Assembly: GCA_035560795.1 (NCBI GenBank)
Contig: DATMYV010000008.1
Span: 40,686 to 104,685, forward strand
Reading direction: 5' to 3'
Length of the DNA stretch: 64,000 nt
Source of the DNA: Longilinea sp035560795
GTDB taxonomy: Bacteria; Chloroflexota; Anaerolineae; Anaerolineales; Anaerolineaceae
Under the pieces are notes generated by a model. That model saw only the letters and a list, made by a program, of their open reading frames with translations, was not told the origin of the DNA and searched no databases. This document shows, piece by piece, positions 47,244 to 55,748 of this stretch. The translations under genes and the position numbers were made by a program. The first letter of the stretch is position 1; each line of letters opens with the position of its first letter.

Positions 47244-47696
47244 ATGTTTCGCAAAAATACTCAGCCGCTTCCCACCAGCATCACACCTTCCGAGCGGGTG
47301 ACATCCGTGTTGGGACCCGGCATTAACTGGCAAGGGAACTTGCGCGGCAGCGGCGGCGTGCGCATTGAAGGTGCCTATGAAGGCGAAATTGCCATTCGCG
47401 GCATGGTTGTGATCGGCGAAACCGGCCGCATCACCTGCGAGAACTTGCGCGCCAACACGGTTATCGTTGCAGGAGCTGTGCGCGGTAATGTCACTGCTGA
47501 AAAATTGGAGATCCGCTCCACCGGCCGCGTTTGGGGGGATGTCACCGTGACCGCTTTTTCAACTGAAGAAGGCGCATTTCTGCGCGGGCAGGTGCGCATG
47601 GAAGAAAAGGTCGAACTGGACCTGGAACAAGATCAGCCCGCTGGCGAAAATGATGAGCCAACTCCTGCTGATCAGGAAAGCCAGGAAACGTCTTGA
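47244..47696 (+). CDS. Bactofilin-family polymer-forming protein
   Basis: A 150-residue protein starting after GGAGGAAAAGGC. The central beta-helix is clear: SVLGPGINWQGNLRGSGGV, GAYEGEIAIRGMVVIGETG, ANTVIVAGAVRGNVTAEKLE and STGRVWGDVTVTAF, with the regular Gly/Val spacing of bactofilins. Both ends are unstructured; the C-terminus is acidic (QDQPAGENDEPTPADQESQ). Bactofilins self-assemble into membrane-associated filaments that organise cell-wall or appendage proteins. Its stop overlaps the TTG start of a membrane-protease-like gene, suggesting they work together at the membrane. Confidence 0.93.
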   Translation: MFRKNTQPLPTSITPSERVTSVLGPGINWQGNLRGSGGVRIEGAYEGEIAIRGMVVIGETGRITCENLRANTVIVAGAVRGNVTAEKLEIRSTGRVWGDVTVTAFSTEEGAFLRGQVRMEEKVELDLEQDQPAGENDEPTPADQESQETS

Positions 47697-48412
47697 ACCG
47701 CAGCGAATTGATCCTGTTGGCGGCTGAATATATTGGCGTGGTGGCTGTCACCATGCTGCTTGGTCTCAGTCCGCGGGCACGCGCAAAGCACGAGGTTAAA
47801 TTCGTATTCCCGCAACGCGAAGGGCTCTATTCGCTGGCTGGTTTCGCCGTCATCCTTGCCCTGGCAGCCATATATTATGCAAAACCTGGCAGCACGGGTC
47901 TGCGAGCCAGTTTGATATTGGCCGGGCTCAGCATTCTGCCCTTTGCGGCTTTCCTGTTGATTCGCCGCCAGCCCATCCGAAGCGCAGGCTGGGGCCGTGC
48001 CAACCTGGCTCTGGGTCTTCAATTTGGACTGGCTCTGGCTATCCTGGCCATCTTTCTGCGCAACAAGTTCAGCGCCATCATCGGCGGCTTGCCGGCCGAA
48101 CAGATCACGATTTTGCTTTACTGGCTGGGGATTTGCCTGCTGGAAGAAAGCATCTTCCGGGGTTATATGCAGCCCCGCCTTTCAGCCTGGGCTGGCGATC
48201 TGCCCGGTTGGGTGCTCACCGCGGCCCTGTTCGCCCTCTGGCGGCTGCCGATGTGGCTTTCCGGCGGCCAGACCCTTCTTTCAATCCTGCCCGACTTGGG
48301 CTTGAGCTTTTTACAGGGTATGCTGTTAGGCTACATTCAACGCAAGAGCGGCAGCGTCCTGGCTCCCGCGCTCTACCGTTCCGTTTCAACCTGGGTGAGC
48401 CTGTTAGGCTGA
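47693..48412 (+). CDS. CPBP-type intramembrane protease homologue, catalytically degenerate
   Basis: A 239-residue membrane protein with about eight helices. TTG at 47693 overlaps the bactofilin stop (TTGA). The CPBP/Abi glutamate motif is intact, LLEESIFRGYMQPRL. However, the second motif, normally FxxxH, reads FALWRLP, and the third, normally HxxxN/D, reads ALYRSVSTW, so both metal-binding His residues are missing. Some CPBP homologues act without proteolysis, for example as anchors or immunity-like proteins. Coupling to bactofilin suggests a role in membrane attachment or positioning of the filament; that is inference. Confidence 0.8.
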   Translation: MNRSELILLAAEYIGVVAVTMLLGLSPRARAKHEVKFVFPQREGLYSLAGFAVILALAAIYYAKPGSTGLRASLILAGLSILPFAAFLLIRRQPIRSAGWGRANLALGLQFGLALAILAIFLRNKFSAIIGGLPAEQITILLYWLGICLLEESIFRGYMQPRLSAWAGDLPGWVLTAALFALWRLPMWLSGGQTLLSILPDLGLSFLQGMLLGYIQRKSGSVLAPALYRSVSTWVSLLG

Positions 48413-48451
48413 CCTTTCGTTCAAATTATTATATTAACCTATTCAATAGAC

Positions 48452-48793
48452 CTAACCGCGCCGCTTGAGCCGTGGAGCTGGTCTGCGTCCGTCCAGCAAG
48501 TGCCGCACAGTGAGCAGCGGATGATGGATCAGCATCCGCGGTCCAGAGTAGCGCATCACTGTTCGTACTTTTTCGCGCATTGCGGATTGATAACAATGGA
48601 CAGGGCAATTGGCACAGGTCGGTTTTTCACTGCCGAAGGCGCACTTTTCAAGCCGTTGGTGCGTGTAAACCTGCAAACGTGCGCACTCAACACATAACGC
48701 TCCGTTGGTGTCATGGTTCTCGCGGCAGTACAGGCCGATCATTTTATCGATGGTGATGCGTTCGCGCCGCATGCGGGGCGTAAGTTCTTCCAT
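48452..48793 (-). CDS. Nitrous oxide-stimulated promoter family protein (YgbA-like)
   Basis: A 113-residue Cys-rich protein closely matching E. coli YgbA in its core: KMIGLYCRENHDTNGALC, CARLQVYTHQRLEKCAFG, KPTCANCPVHCY and REKVRTVMRYSGPRM. The family is induced under nitrosative conditions in proteobacteria and its conserved cysteines (CxxC, CANCPVHC) suggest metal or Fe-S binding. Mechanism is unknown. Here it is a single-gene unit, divergent from proS. Confidence 0.9.
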   Translation of the reverse strand: MEELTPRMRRERITIDKMIGLYCRENHDTNGALCVECARLQVYTHQRLEKCAFGSEKPTCANCPVHCYQSAMREKVRTVMRYSGPRMLIHHPLLTVRHLLDGRRPAPRLKRRG

Positions 48794-48909
48794 TTTCGCT
48801 CCAATATAATCTGTTTTTTATACTTCCATTCTATCCAAAGGCCAGTTCACGTCCTTGCTCTGGCGCAAAGTATAATAACATCGATCGATCTGTTTTCTGG
48901 AGGATCCCT

Positions 48910-50664
48910 ATGCGATTATCGCGTCTTTTCGGCCAGACCCTGCGGGCCGCTCCCGCCGATGTGGAAGTTGCCAGCCATCAATTGCTGGTGCGAGCCGGTT
49001 TCATTCGCCAACAGGCAGCCGGCATCTTCAGTGCATTGCCGCTGGCGCGGCGTAGCCTGACTCGCATCGAAGCCATCCTGCGCGAAGAGATCAACGCCAT
49101 CGGCGGCCAGGAAATGACCATGCCGGTCGTACAATCGGCGGATATCTGGAAAGAAAGCGGCCGCTGGTTTCAAATCGGCGCAGAGATGGGACGTTTCAAG
49201 GACCGCAACAATCACGATATGGCGCTGGCAATGACTCATGAAGAGGTGGTCGGCCAGTTGGTGCGCGGCGAGATCAAGTCCTACCGTCAACTTCCCGCCC
49301 TGCTTTACCACATTCAGACCAAATTCCGCGATGACCCCCGCCCGCGCGCCGGATTGATTCGGGTACGCGAATTTACCATGCTGGACAGCTATTCGCTCGA
49401 TTCCAGCTGGAAGGGTCTCGAGCAGCAGTACCAGGCGCATTACGATGCCTATTTCAATATCTTCCGCCGCTGCGGCCTGCCTGTGGTGGCGGTCAAATCA
49501 GACACCGGCATGATGGGCGGCAAGGTGGCACATGAATACATGTACCTCACCCCCATCGGCGAGGATACGCTGCTCTTTTGCGATGCTTGCGGTTATTCGG
49601 CCAACCGGCAGGTGGCACGCTTCGCCCGCCCGGCCGTGACGGTCGAGAGTCCGCTGCCGCTGGAAAAAGTTGCCACGCCGGGCGCCAGCAGCATCGATGA
49701 ACTGGCCGCTTTCTTGAAAATCCCGGCCAGCCGTACCGCCAAGGCTGTTTTTTACACGGCTGAAATGGCCGATCCGCAGGGCGAGATTGCCAGCCAGTTC
49801 GTCTTTGCGTTGGTACGCGGCGATATGGAAGTGAACGAGACAAAACTTGCCAATCTGATTGGCGCGCGCGACCTTCGCCCGGCCACCCCTGAAGAGATCA
49901 AAGTAACCGGCGCTGAGGCTGGCTATGCATCTCCGGTCGGCTTGCGCGGCGTGCTGATCATTGCGGATGATCTTATTCCGCAGTCGCCCAACCTGGTTGC
50001 CGGCGCCAATGAACCCGGCTACCATCTGCGCAACGTCAATTACGGCCGCGATTTTACCGCCAGCCGTATTGGGGATATCGCGGCTGCCGGAGAAGGTGCC
50101 TCCTGCCCGGAATGTGGATCCGCGATGCGCTCCTCGCGCGGTGTGGAGGTTGGCAACATTTTTCAGCTCGGTACGCGCTATTCGGACGCGCTGGACTGTA
50201 AATTTATCGCCGAGGACGGCAGCGAGCAATCCGTCATCATGGGCTCCTACGGTATCGGGGTCGGGCGTTTGTTGGCCTGCGTCGCCGAGGAACATCATGA
50301 TGAAAAAGGCCTCCTCTGGCCCGCCAGCGTGGCCCCCTTTGCCCTGCACCTGGTGGCGTTGACCGGAAAGAATGAACCCGTGCTGGATACGGCGGAGCGT
50401 CTGGTCAACGAACTGACTGCTGTCGGACTCGAGCCGCTCTATGATGACCGCAGTGAAAGCGCCGGCATCAAGTTCAACGATGCCGACCTGATCGGTCTGC
50501 CGCTGCGTTTGACGGTCAGTGAACGCTCCCTCCAACAGGGCGGTGTGGAATTCAAACTGCGATCAGGGGATGAAAAATGGATCGTCCCGCTGGCTGAGAC
50601 AATCGAGGCTGTTCGAAAAATCAATGCGGATCTGCTCAAACCCTTCCGTTTCAAACTTGCTTAA
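48910..50664 (+). CDS. proS: Prolyl-tRNA synthetase, bacterial type
   Basis: A 584-residue class II synthetase starting eight bases after TGGAGG. Motif 1 contains IFSALPLARRSLTRIEAILR, motif 2 YHIQTKFRDDPRPRAGLIRV with REFTMLDSYSLD, and motif 3 IMGSYGIGVGRLLACVAE. The YbaK-type editing domain inserted in the middle (about 240-390; KIPASRTAKAVFYTAEM and later GVRGDMEVNETKL-like region) hydrolyses Ala-tRNA(Pro). The anticodon-binding domain ends the chain. Length and layout are those of the standard bacterial ProRS. It is followed after 15 bp by the aminotransferase gene. Confidence 0.96.
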   Translation: MRLSRLFGQTLRAAPADVEVASHQLLVRAGFIRQQAAGIFSALPLARRSLTRIEAILREEINAIGGQEMTMPVVQSADIWKESGRWFQIGAEMGRFKDRNNHDMALAMTHEEVVGQLVRGEIKSYRQLPALLYHIQTKFRDDPRPRAGLIRVREFTMLDSYSLDSSWKGLEQQYQAHYDAYFNIFRRCGLPVVAVKSDTGMMGGKVAHEYMYLTPIGEDTLLFCDACGYSANRQVARFARPAVTVESPLPLEKVATPGASSIDELAAFLKIPASRTAKAVFYTAEMADPQGEIASQFVFALVRGDMEVNETKLANLIGARDLRPATPEEIKVTGAEAGYASPVGLRGVLIIADDLIPQSPNLVAGANEPGYHLRNVNYGRDFTASRIGDIAAAGEGASCPECGSAMRSSRGVEVGNIFQLGTRYSDALDCKFIAEDGSEQSVIMGSYGIGVGRLLACVAEEHHDEKGLLWPASVAPFALHLVALTGKNEPVLDTAERLVNELTAVGLEPLYDDRSESAGIKFNDADLIGLPLRLTVSERSLQQGGVEFKLRSGDEKWIVPLAETIEAVRKINADLLKPFRFKLA

Positions 50665-50679
50665 CGGTAAAATCAACCC

Positions 50680-51864
50680 ATGAGCAAACGCATTCCCCCA
50701 ATCGTTCCCATGTCCTCACCCGATCTGTCGGATGCCGACCGTCAGGCAGTCATGTCCGTTCTCGAAACGCCCAACCTGAGTATGGGCCCAAAGATCGACG
50801 CATTTGAAGCGGCATTCTGCCGTTTGACAGGCGCGAGATACGCAGTAGGAGTCAACTCCGGCACGGCTGGCCTGCACTTATGCGTCCGCGCCGCCGATAT
50901 CGGCCTGGGCGACCTGGTCATTACCACTCCGTTCTCCTTCGTCGCATCCAGCAACGTCCTGCTGTTTGAGGGCGCGACCCCAGTATTTGTCGATATCGAT
51001 CCGGTCACTGGCAACATGGATGTTGAACAAACATCCAACGCAGCCCATGATCTGGCGGAGGGCAGCGCCGCGGCCAAACGCTGGCTGCCCCGATTGAATG
51101 CGCCGGTTCACGGCCGGTTGAACGGCATTTTAGCCGTGGACGTTTTCGGCCAACCTGCCGATTGGGATCATTTGCGCCAGACAGCTGCAAAACACAACCT
51201 GCCACTGATCGAAGATTCATGCGAGGCACTGGGAGCGGAATACAAGGGCCGCACTGCCGGTCTTGAAGGCAATTACGGCGTCTTTGGATTTTATCCCAAC
51301 AAGCAAATCACCACCGGCGAGGGCGGCATGATCGTCACAAACGATGAGGCAGCCGCGACCCGAATGCGCGCCCTGCGCAACCAGGGCCGTGCGCCTGGCG
51401 ACACCTGGCTGCAGCATACTCACCTGGGCTACAACTACCGTCTGGATGAACTCAGCGCCGCGCTCGGGCTTTCCCAGCTTCTTCGCCTGGATGAGCTGAT
51501 GCACAAACGCCAGTGCACCGCGGATTGGTACGCCCGCCACTTGGGGGGCATTGATGGCATTGAAATACCGCAGCTGGTGCCCAGCACCACGCGCGTAAGC
51601 TGGTTTGTTTATGTCATCCGCGTCGCTCCCGGCGTCGACCGTGAAGCGCTGGCTGAGCGGCTGGCAGAGCGCGGCATTCCGGTGCGGCCGTACTTCCTGC
51701 CGATTCATTTGCAGCCCTACATGGTCGAACGTTTCGGCTACCAGCCGGGCGATTTTCCGGTTACCGAGGATCTCGGCGCGCGCGGACTGGCGCTGCCGTT
51801 CTCGGGGGTGATGAGCGAAGAACAGGTCGGCCTGGTCTGCCAGGCGCTGCGCGAGGTGCTCTGA
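50680..51864 (+). CDS. DegT/DnrJ/EryC1/StrS-family aminotransferase
   Basis: A 394-residue PLP enzyme. The cofactor Lys is in FGFYPNKQITTGEGG; the N-terminal GARYAVGVNSGTAGLHLC and PFSFVASSNVLLFEGATPVF, with VDVFGQPAD and IEDSCEALGAEYKG, are signature parts of the fold, and GYNYRLDELSAALGLSQL follows. The family makes amino sugars for surface glycans or antibiotics from keto-sugar nucleotides, though some members act on other substrates. It lies between proS and a PH-like membrane protein, without other sugar-nucleotide genes, so the sugar is unknown. No clear Shine-Dalgarno precedes the start. Confidence 0.92.
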   Translation: MSKRIPPIVPMSSPDLSDADRQAVMSVLETPNLSMGPKIDAFEAAFCRLTGARYAVGVNSGTAGLHLCVRAADIGLGDLVITTPFSFVASSNVLLFEGATPVFVDIDPVTGNMDVEQTSNAAHDLAEGSAAAKRWLPRLNAPVHGRLNGILAVDVFGQPADWDHLRQTAAKHNLPLIEDSCEALGAEYKGRTAGLEGNYGVFGFYPNKQITTGEGGMIVTNDEAAATRMRALRNQGRAPGDTWLQHTHLGYNYRLDELSAALGLSQLLRLDELMHKRQCTADWYARHLGGIDGIEIPQLVPSTTRVSWFVYVIRVAPGVDREALAERLAERGIPVRPYFLPIHLQPYMVERFGYQPGDFPVTEDLGARGLALPFSGVMSEEQVGLVCQALREVL

Positions 51865-51871
51865 TCCGGTG

Positions 51872-52789
51872 ATGAACAGCAGCCGGCCATTTACCACTGC
51901 TTCGGTTTTTAACCCGCCGCGGAAACGCGGTTTGATTTTCCTGTCCAGCGTGCTGGCGGTCTTTGGTCTGGCTGGCACAGTCTGCCTGGTGTTGGCCCTC
52001 CAGCAGCAAGTGGGGGCTATGTTTGTCGTTTTTCTGCTGCTGGCGGTCATTTTCTATCTCCCCATTCCGCTGTTGGCCTACCGCGCCTATGCGTTGCTCA
52101 ATGCCAGCTATTCGCTCGAACGCGACGGCTTGCGCCTTCGTTGGGGCCTGCGCGCCGAGGATATTCCACTGCCGAAGATCGAATGGGTGCGCCCGGCCGC
52201 TGAAATGGGCTTTCACCTGCCGCTGCCGCTGCTGGCGCTGCCGGGAGGGCTGCTTGGAGCGCGCCATCTGCCGGAACTGGGCAGCGTGGAATTCATCGCC
52301 TCGGAACAAAAATCCCTGCTGCTGGTGGCCACCCAGCACAAAATCTACGCCATCTCCCCTGCCGACCCGGGGGCATTCGTGCAGGCCTTTCAACGCGCCA
52401 TCGAATTGGGCAGCCTGGCGCCGCTGCCTTCCTATTCTTCTCAACCCGTCGCTTTTCTGGTACGGGTCTGGCGCGATCTGCCAGCCCGACTGCTATTAAT
52501 GGTAGGGCTGGGGTTGACCCTGGCTCTATTCGTTCAAACCAGCCTGCTGATTCCCGGACGGACGCAGGTTTCATTGGGGTTTTCACCCGCCGGTCAGCCG
52601 CTGGAAGCCGGACCGGCCGAACGCCTGCTGCTGCTGCCGGTACTAGCGGCGTTTACCTACGCCATCAATCTGATCGCCGGGCTGTATTTTTTCCGTTCTG
52701 ATACACGCCGCCCGGTGTCCTATTTGCTGTGGCTCAGCAGCGTGCTTACTCCCTTATTGCTCGTCATAGCGGTCATTCGAATGGTTTAG
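51872..52789 (+). CDS. Membrane protein with bacterial PH-like domain
   Basis: A 305-residue protein, with the ATG at 51872 preferred to the GTG just before it. Two N-terminal helices (LIFLSSVLAVFGLAGTVCLV and VGAMFVVFLLLAVIFYLPI) precede a soluble segment with NASYSLERDGLRLRWGLR and EDIPLPKIEWVRPAAEMG, the beta pattern of a bacterial pleckstrin-homology domain, continuing to SEQKSLLLVATQHKIYAIS. Two or three helices close the chain. It is recognised only at the fold level; function unknown. Four bp after the aminotransferase stop, so co-transcribed. Confidence 0.75.
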   Translation: MNSSRPFTTASVFNPPRKRGLIFLSSVLAVFGLAGTVCLVLALQQQVGAMFVVFLLLAVIFYLPIPLLAYRAYALLNASYSLERDGLRLRWGLRAEDIPLPKIEWVRPAAEMGFHLPLPLLALPGGLLGARHLPELGSVEFIASEQKSLLLVATQHKIYAISPADPGAFVQAFQRAIELGSLAPLPSYSSQPVAFLVRVWRDLPARLLLMVGLGLTLALFVQTSLLIPGRTQVSLGFSPAGQPLEAGPAERLLLLPVLAAFTYAINLIAGLYFFRSDTRRPVSYLLWLSSVLTPLLLVIAVIRMV

Positions 52790-52829
52790 AATTTCCTTCG
52801 CGAGCCTTCCTCTTTGTTCCCTTCATTAA

Positions 52830-54191
52830 ATGTACAATATTGGTATGCCATTTTCCGAAACATCTCCATTGCAGCTTATCGTCGGCCTCCTGCTGGCCGC
52901 GCTGATCGCTTACCTAGCTTACCGCTTCCGCTCGCTCAACCGCGGCGGCGCGCTGGCGGCGCTGTTGCTTGGCACGCTTGTCTTCGGCCTGGGCGGCTTG
53001 CGGTGGGCGCTGCTGCTGCTGGCTTTCTTCATATCCTCCAGCGCGTTGACGCGCCTCTTCGGCCGCCGCAAGCGCGAGTTGGATGAAAAGTTTAGCAAGG
53101 GCGGGCAGCGCGACGCGGCCCAGGTGCTGGCCAACGGCGGCATCGCCGGGATTCTTGTGCTGCTGCATGCGGTCTTTCCGGCGGCGGTCTGGCCGTGGGC
53201 AGGCTTTGCCGGCGCACTGGCAGCCGTCAACGCCGACACCTGGGCCACCGAGCTGGGCGTGCTCAGCCGCGCGCAGCCGGTGCTGATCACCACCCGCCGC
53301 CTGGTCGAACGCGGCACCTCGGGCGGCATCACGTGTGCCGGCACATTCGCCTCCTTCGGGGGCGCGTTCCTGATCGGCTTGCTGGCGGCCTGGGTCTGGC
53401 CGGGCGGCGGGTTGGATATCTTCACCTTTCTCACCCGTGCCGGTTGGATCGGCCTGTTCGGCCTGCTCGGCAGCCTGCTCGACTCGGCACTCGGCGCTAC
53501 CCTCCAGGCCATCTATTACTGCCCGTCCTGTAAAAACGAGACCGAACGCCATCCGCTACACACCTGCGGTACCGCCACCACACTTAAGCGCGGGCTGCCC
53601 TGGTTGAATAATGACTGGGTCAATGCCGGCTGTTCGCTGGGCGGCGCGCTTCTGGCAGTGGCTGCCGTCCTGATGCCTGCCAGCCCGCTGCTTTCCGCCC
53701 AACTTTCACCCACAGGAGGTGAAGCCATGCAAACGATCACGCTTTCCTCGCCGGCTTTCGCCAACGGACAACCCATCCTGGAAATATATACCTGCGACGG
53801 TAAAAACATTTCCCCCGCACTGCAGTGGAGCGGTGTGCCGGCAGAAGCCAAAAGCCTCGCTCTGATCGTCGAGGATCCCGACGCGCCGATGGGCACCTTC
53901 ACCCACTGGGTGTTTTATAATTTGCCCTCCAACCTCGCGGGTCTCAATGAAGGCGTACCCCGCCTGGCAACCCTGACCAACCTGGGGGTGCAAGGCTTGA
54001 ATGATTTTCGCAAAACAGCCTATGATGGTCCCTGTCCGCCCGCTGGAAAAGCGCATCGATATTACTTTAGGCTATACGCGTTAGATTTGGATCCTTTGTT
54101 GCCAGATGGATTAACGCGGCCTAAATTGCTCGGTCAGATGCAGGGGCACATTCTGGCTCAGGGCGAATGGATGGGAACCTACCAGCGTTGA
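52830..54191 (+). CDS. DUF92 membrane protein fused to YbhB/PEBP domain
   Basis: A 453-residue fusion. Residues ~1-285 are a DUF92/TIGR00297 membrane domain: LNRGGALAALLLGTLVFGLG, VLANGGIAGILVLL, AAVNADTWATELGVLS, ERGTSGGITCAGTFAS and a cytosolic Cys pair region CPSCKNETERHPLHTC. DUF92 relatives include plant phytol- and phytyl-phosphate kinases. Residues 300-453 are a complete YbhB/YbcL-type PEBP domain: CDGKNISPALQW, LIVEDPDAPMGTFTHWVFY and GKAHRYYFRLYALD. The join is at Met300, which is preceded by a near-perfect Shine-Dalgarno, so a free PEBP protein may also be made. The start may instead be the ATG at 52845; neither has a ribosome-binding site. The next gene overlaps by 25 bp. Confidence 0.88.
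   Translation: MYNIGMPFSETSPLQLIVGLLLAALIAYLAYRFRSLNRGGALAALLLGTLVFGLGGLRWALLLLAFFISSSALTRLFGRRKRELDEKFSKGGQRDAAQVLANGGIAGILVLLHAVFPAAVWPWAGFAGALAAVNADTWATELGVLSRAQPVLITTRRLVERGTSGGITCAGTFASFGGAFLIGLLAAWVWPGGGLDIFTFLTRAGWIGLFGLLGSLLDSALGATLQAIYYCPSCKNETERHPLHTCGTATTLKRGLPWLNNDWVNAGCSLGGALLAVAAVLMPASPLLSAQLSPTGGEAMQTITLSSPAFANGQPILEIYTCDGKNISPALQWSGVPAEAKSLALIVEDPDAPMGTFTHWVFYNLPSNLAGLNEGVPRLATLTNLGVQGLNDFRKTAYDGPCPPAGKAHRYYFRLYALDLDPLLPDGLTRPKLLGQMQGHILAQGEWMGTYQR
53714..53729 (+). promoter_or_regulatory. Internal ribosome-binding site and start within the fusion gene
   Basis: AGGAGGTGA (53714-53722), nearly the full anti-Shine-Dalgarno complement, lies with ideal spacing before ATG 53727-53729, which is Met300 of the fusion and the natural first residue of a YbhB protein (MQTITLSSPAFANG). 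This could give a separate 154-residue PEBP protein. Confidence 0.7.
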
Positions 54192-55432
54192 CATCATTCC
54201 TCCGCCGCCAATCCTGGCCCGCTGAACGCGTTTACCTGCTCTACAGTGCCGCCACCGCGCTACTGTTCGGCCTCATCTTTACGGCCAGCGCGGTCTACCA
54301 GGTCACCATCGCCAGGTTGGATGCGCTGCAATTGGTGCTGGTCGGCACGGTGCTGGAATTTTCCATTTTCCTGTTTGAAATCCCCACCGGCGTCGTAGCG
54401 GATGTCAAATCCCGCCGGCTTTCGGTTATTATCGGCACCCTGTTGATCGGTTGCGGTTTCATTTTGGAAGGGTCCTGGCCGAGCTTCCTGCCCATCCTGT
54501 TTGGCCAGGTGTTGTGGGGCGTTGGCTACACCTTTACCAGCGGCGCGTTGCAAGCCTGGATCAGCGACGAGATCGGCGAAGAGAATGCCGGAAAAACCTT
54601 TCTGCGCGGCGCCAGGTTCGAACAAATCGGCGAATTGATCGGCATTCTGCCAGCTATCGCACTATCGTTTTGGCGAGTGAACGTGCCGATCGTGGTTGGC
54701 GGAGGCTTGTTCATCGTGCTGGCGGCAATACTGGTGTTGCGCATGCCTGAAAACGGCTTCCATCCCACCCCGCAAGGCGAACATTCCACCTGGCAGCACA
54801 TGCTTGCCACCTTTACAGACGGACTGGGCATGCTGCGCAAACGGCCGGTGCTCTACACCATTCTGGGGATTGGCCTGTTTTACGGCCTGTATTCCGAAGG
54901 CTTTGACCGGCTTTGGACGCCATCGCTCATCGAACGCTTCACATTTCCAGCCCAGGGAACCATTCCACTGGTCGTCTGGTTTGGCTTGCTGCGTGCCGGG
55001 GCGCTGTTGATTTCGATGGCGGCCAATACCTGGGCGCAACGCCGCGTCGATCTGGCCCGCCCGGTTCAATTGGTGCGCACCTTTGCCGCCAGTAGCGCTG
55101 CGCTCGTTGCTAGCCTGTTCCTGTTCGCCATCAGCCGCAATATGCTGCTGGCTTTCGCTATGTTTTGGTCCATCTCCATGCTGCGCCAGTTAAATGGCCC
55201 GCTTTACACAGCCTGGGTCAACCAGCGTCTCGAACCGCAGGTGCGAGCCACGGTCATTTCGCTCAGCAGCCAGGTGGATGCACTGGGCCAGATCATCGCC
55301 GGGCCTCTGGTCGGTCTGTTGGCGCGTGAAACCAGCTTGCGTAACGGTTTGCTGGCCTCAGGAGTTCTTTTGGCGCCGGTGCTGTTGTTTTTTATCCATG
55401 CACTGCGAAATCGCGAAGACAGCACTCGCTGA
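54167..55432 (+). CDS. MFS transporter
   Basis: A 421-residue, 12-helix MFS protein. The motif A equivalent is FEIPTGVVADVKSRRLSVI and the second half begins after a cytoplasmic loop near residue 205 (PENGFHPTPQGEHSTWQHML). ALQAWISDEIGEENAGKTFL matches a family of MFS proteins often found in Chloroflexota and Gram-positives, without assigned substrate. It starts 25 bp inside the end of the fusion gene, or alternatively at a TTG at 54188, in either case with coupled translation. No regulator is adjacent. Confidence 0.86.
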   Translation: MDGNLPALTSFLRRQSWPAERVYLLYSAATALLFGLIFTASAVYQVTIARLDALQLVLVGTVLEFSIFLFEIPTGVVADVKSRRLSVIIGTLLIGCGFILEGSWPSFLPILFGQVLWGVGYTFTSGALQAWISDEIGEENAGKTFLRGARFEQIGELIGILPAIALSFWRVNVPIVVGGGLFIVLAAILVLRMPENGFHPTPQGEHSTWQHMLATFTDGLGMLRKRPVLYTILGIGLFYGLYSEGFDRLWTPSLIERFTFPAQGTIPLVVWFGLLRAGALLISMAANTWAQRRVDLARPVQLVRTFAASSAALVASLFLFAISRNMLLAFAMFWSISMLRQLNGPLYTAWVNQRLEPQVRATVISLSSQVDALGQIIAGPLVGLLARETSLRNGLLASGVLLAPVLLFFIHALRNREDSTR

Positions 55433-55672
55433 TCCTGCCAGCATAACGGTTTACGGTGAAAAATTCTTCCTCAGGCCTGGGCGTGAATTTTTTTGTAGAT
55501 TATTGTGAATCAAAAAAAACCCGTTGCCTGTCCAGCGGATGAATGGTATGATCCAATACTAGAAGTGCATACCTTACAGATTCGTTTGTAAATACCCACT
55601 TTTACTTAACCGCCGAAACTGTTATAGTTTTCATGTAGGTTTACGGATTGCTTACATTTGAGCCCCAGGATA

Positions 55673-55710
55673 TTGACCTTTTGGTAATATGGGGTATATT
55701 ATTATTACCA
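55673..55710 (+). promoter_or_regulatory. Promoter of Tad-like cluster with overlapping inverted repeat
   Basis: TTGACC (55673-55678) and TATATT (55695-55700) with 16-bp spacing predict a start near 55707. TGGTAAT (55682-55688) and ATTACCA (55704-55710) form an inverted repeat over the -10 region, a candidate operator. The remainder of the 316-bp gap from 55433 holds no gene that could be recognised. Confidence 0.5.
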
Positions 55711-55748
55711 GAAGTGTAGCGGGGCGATAGAACTGGGAGTATTATATT

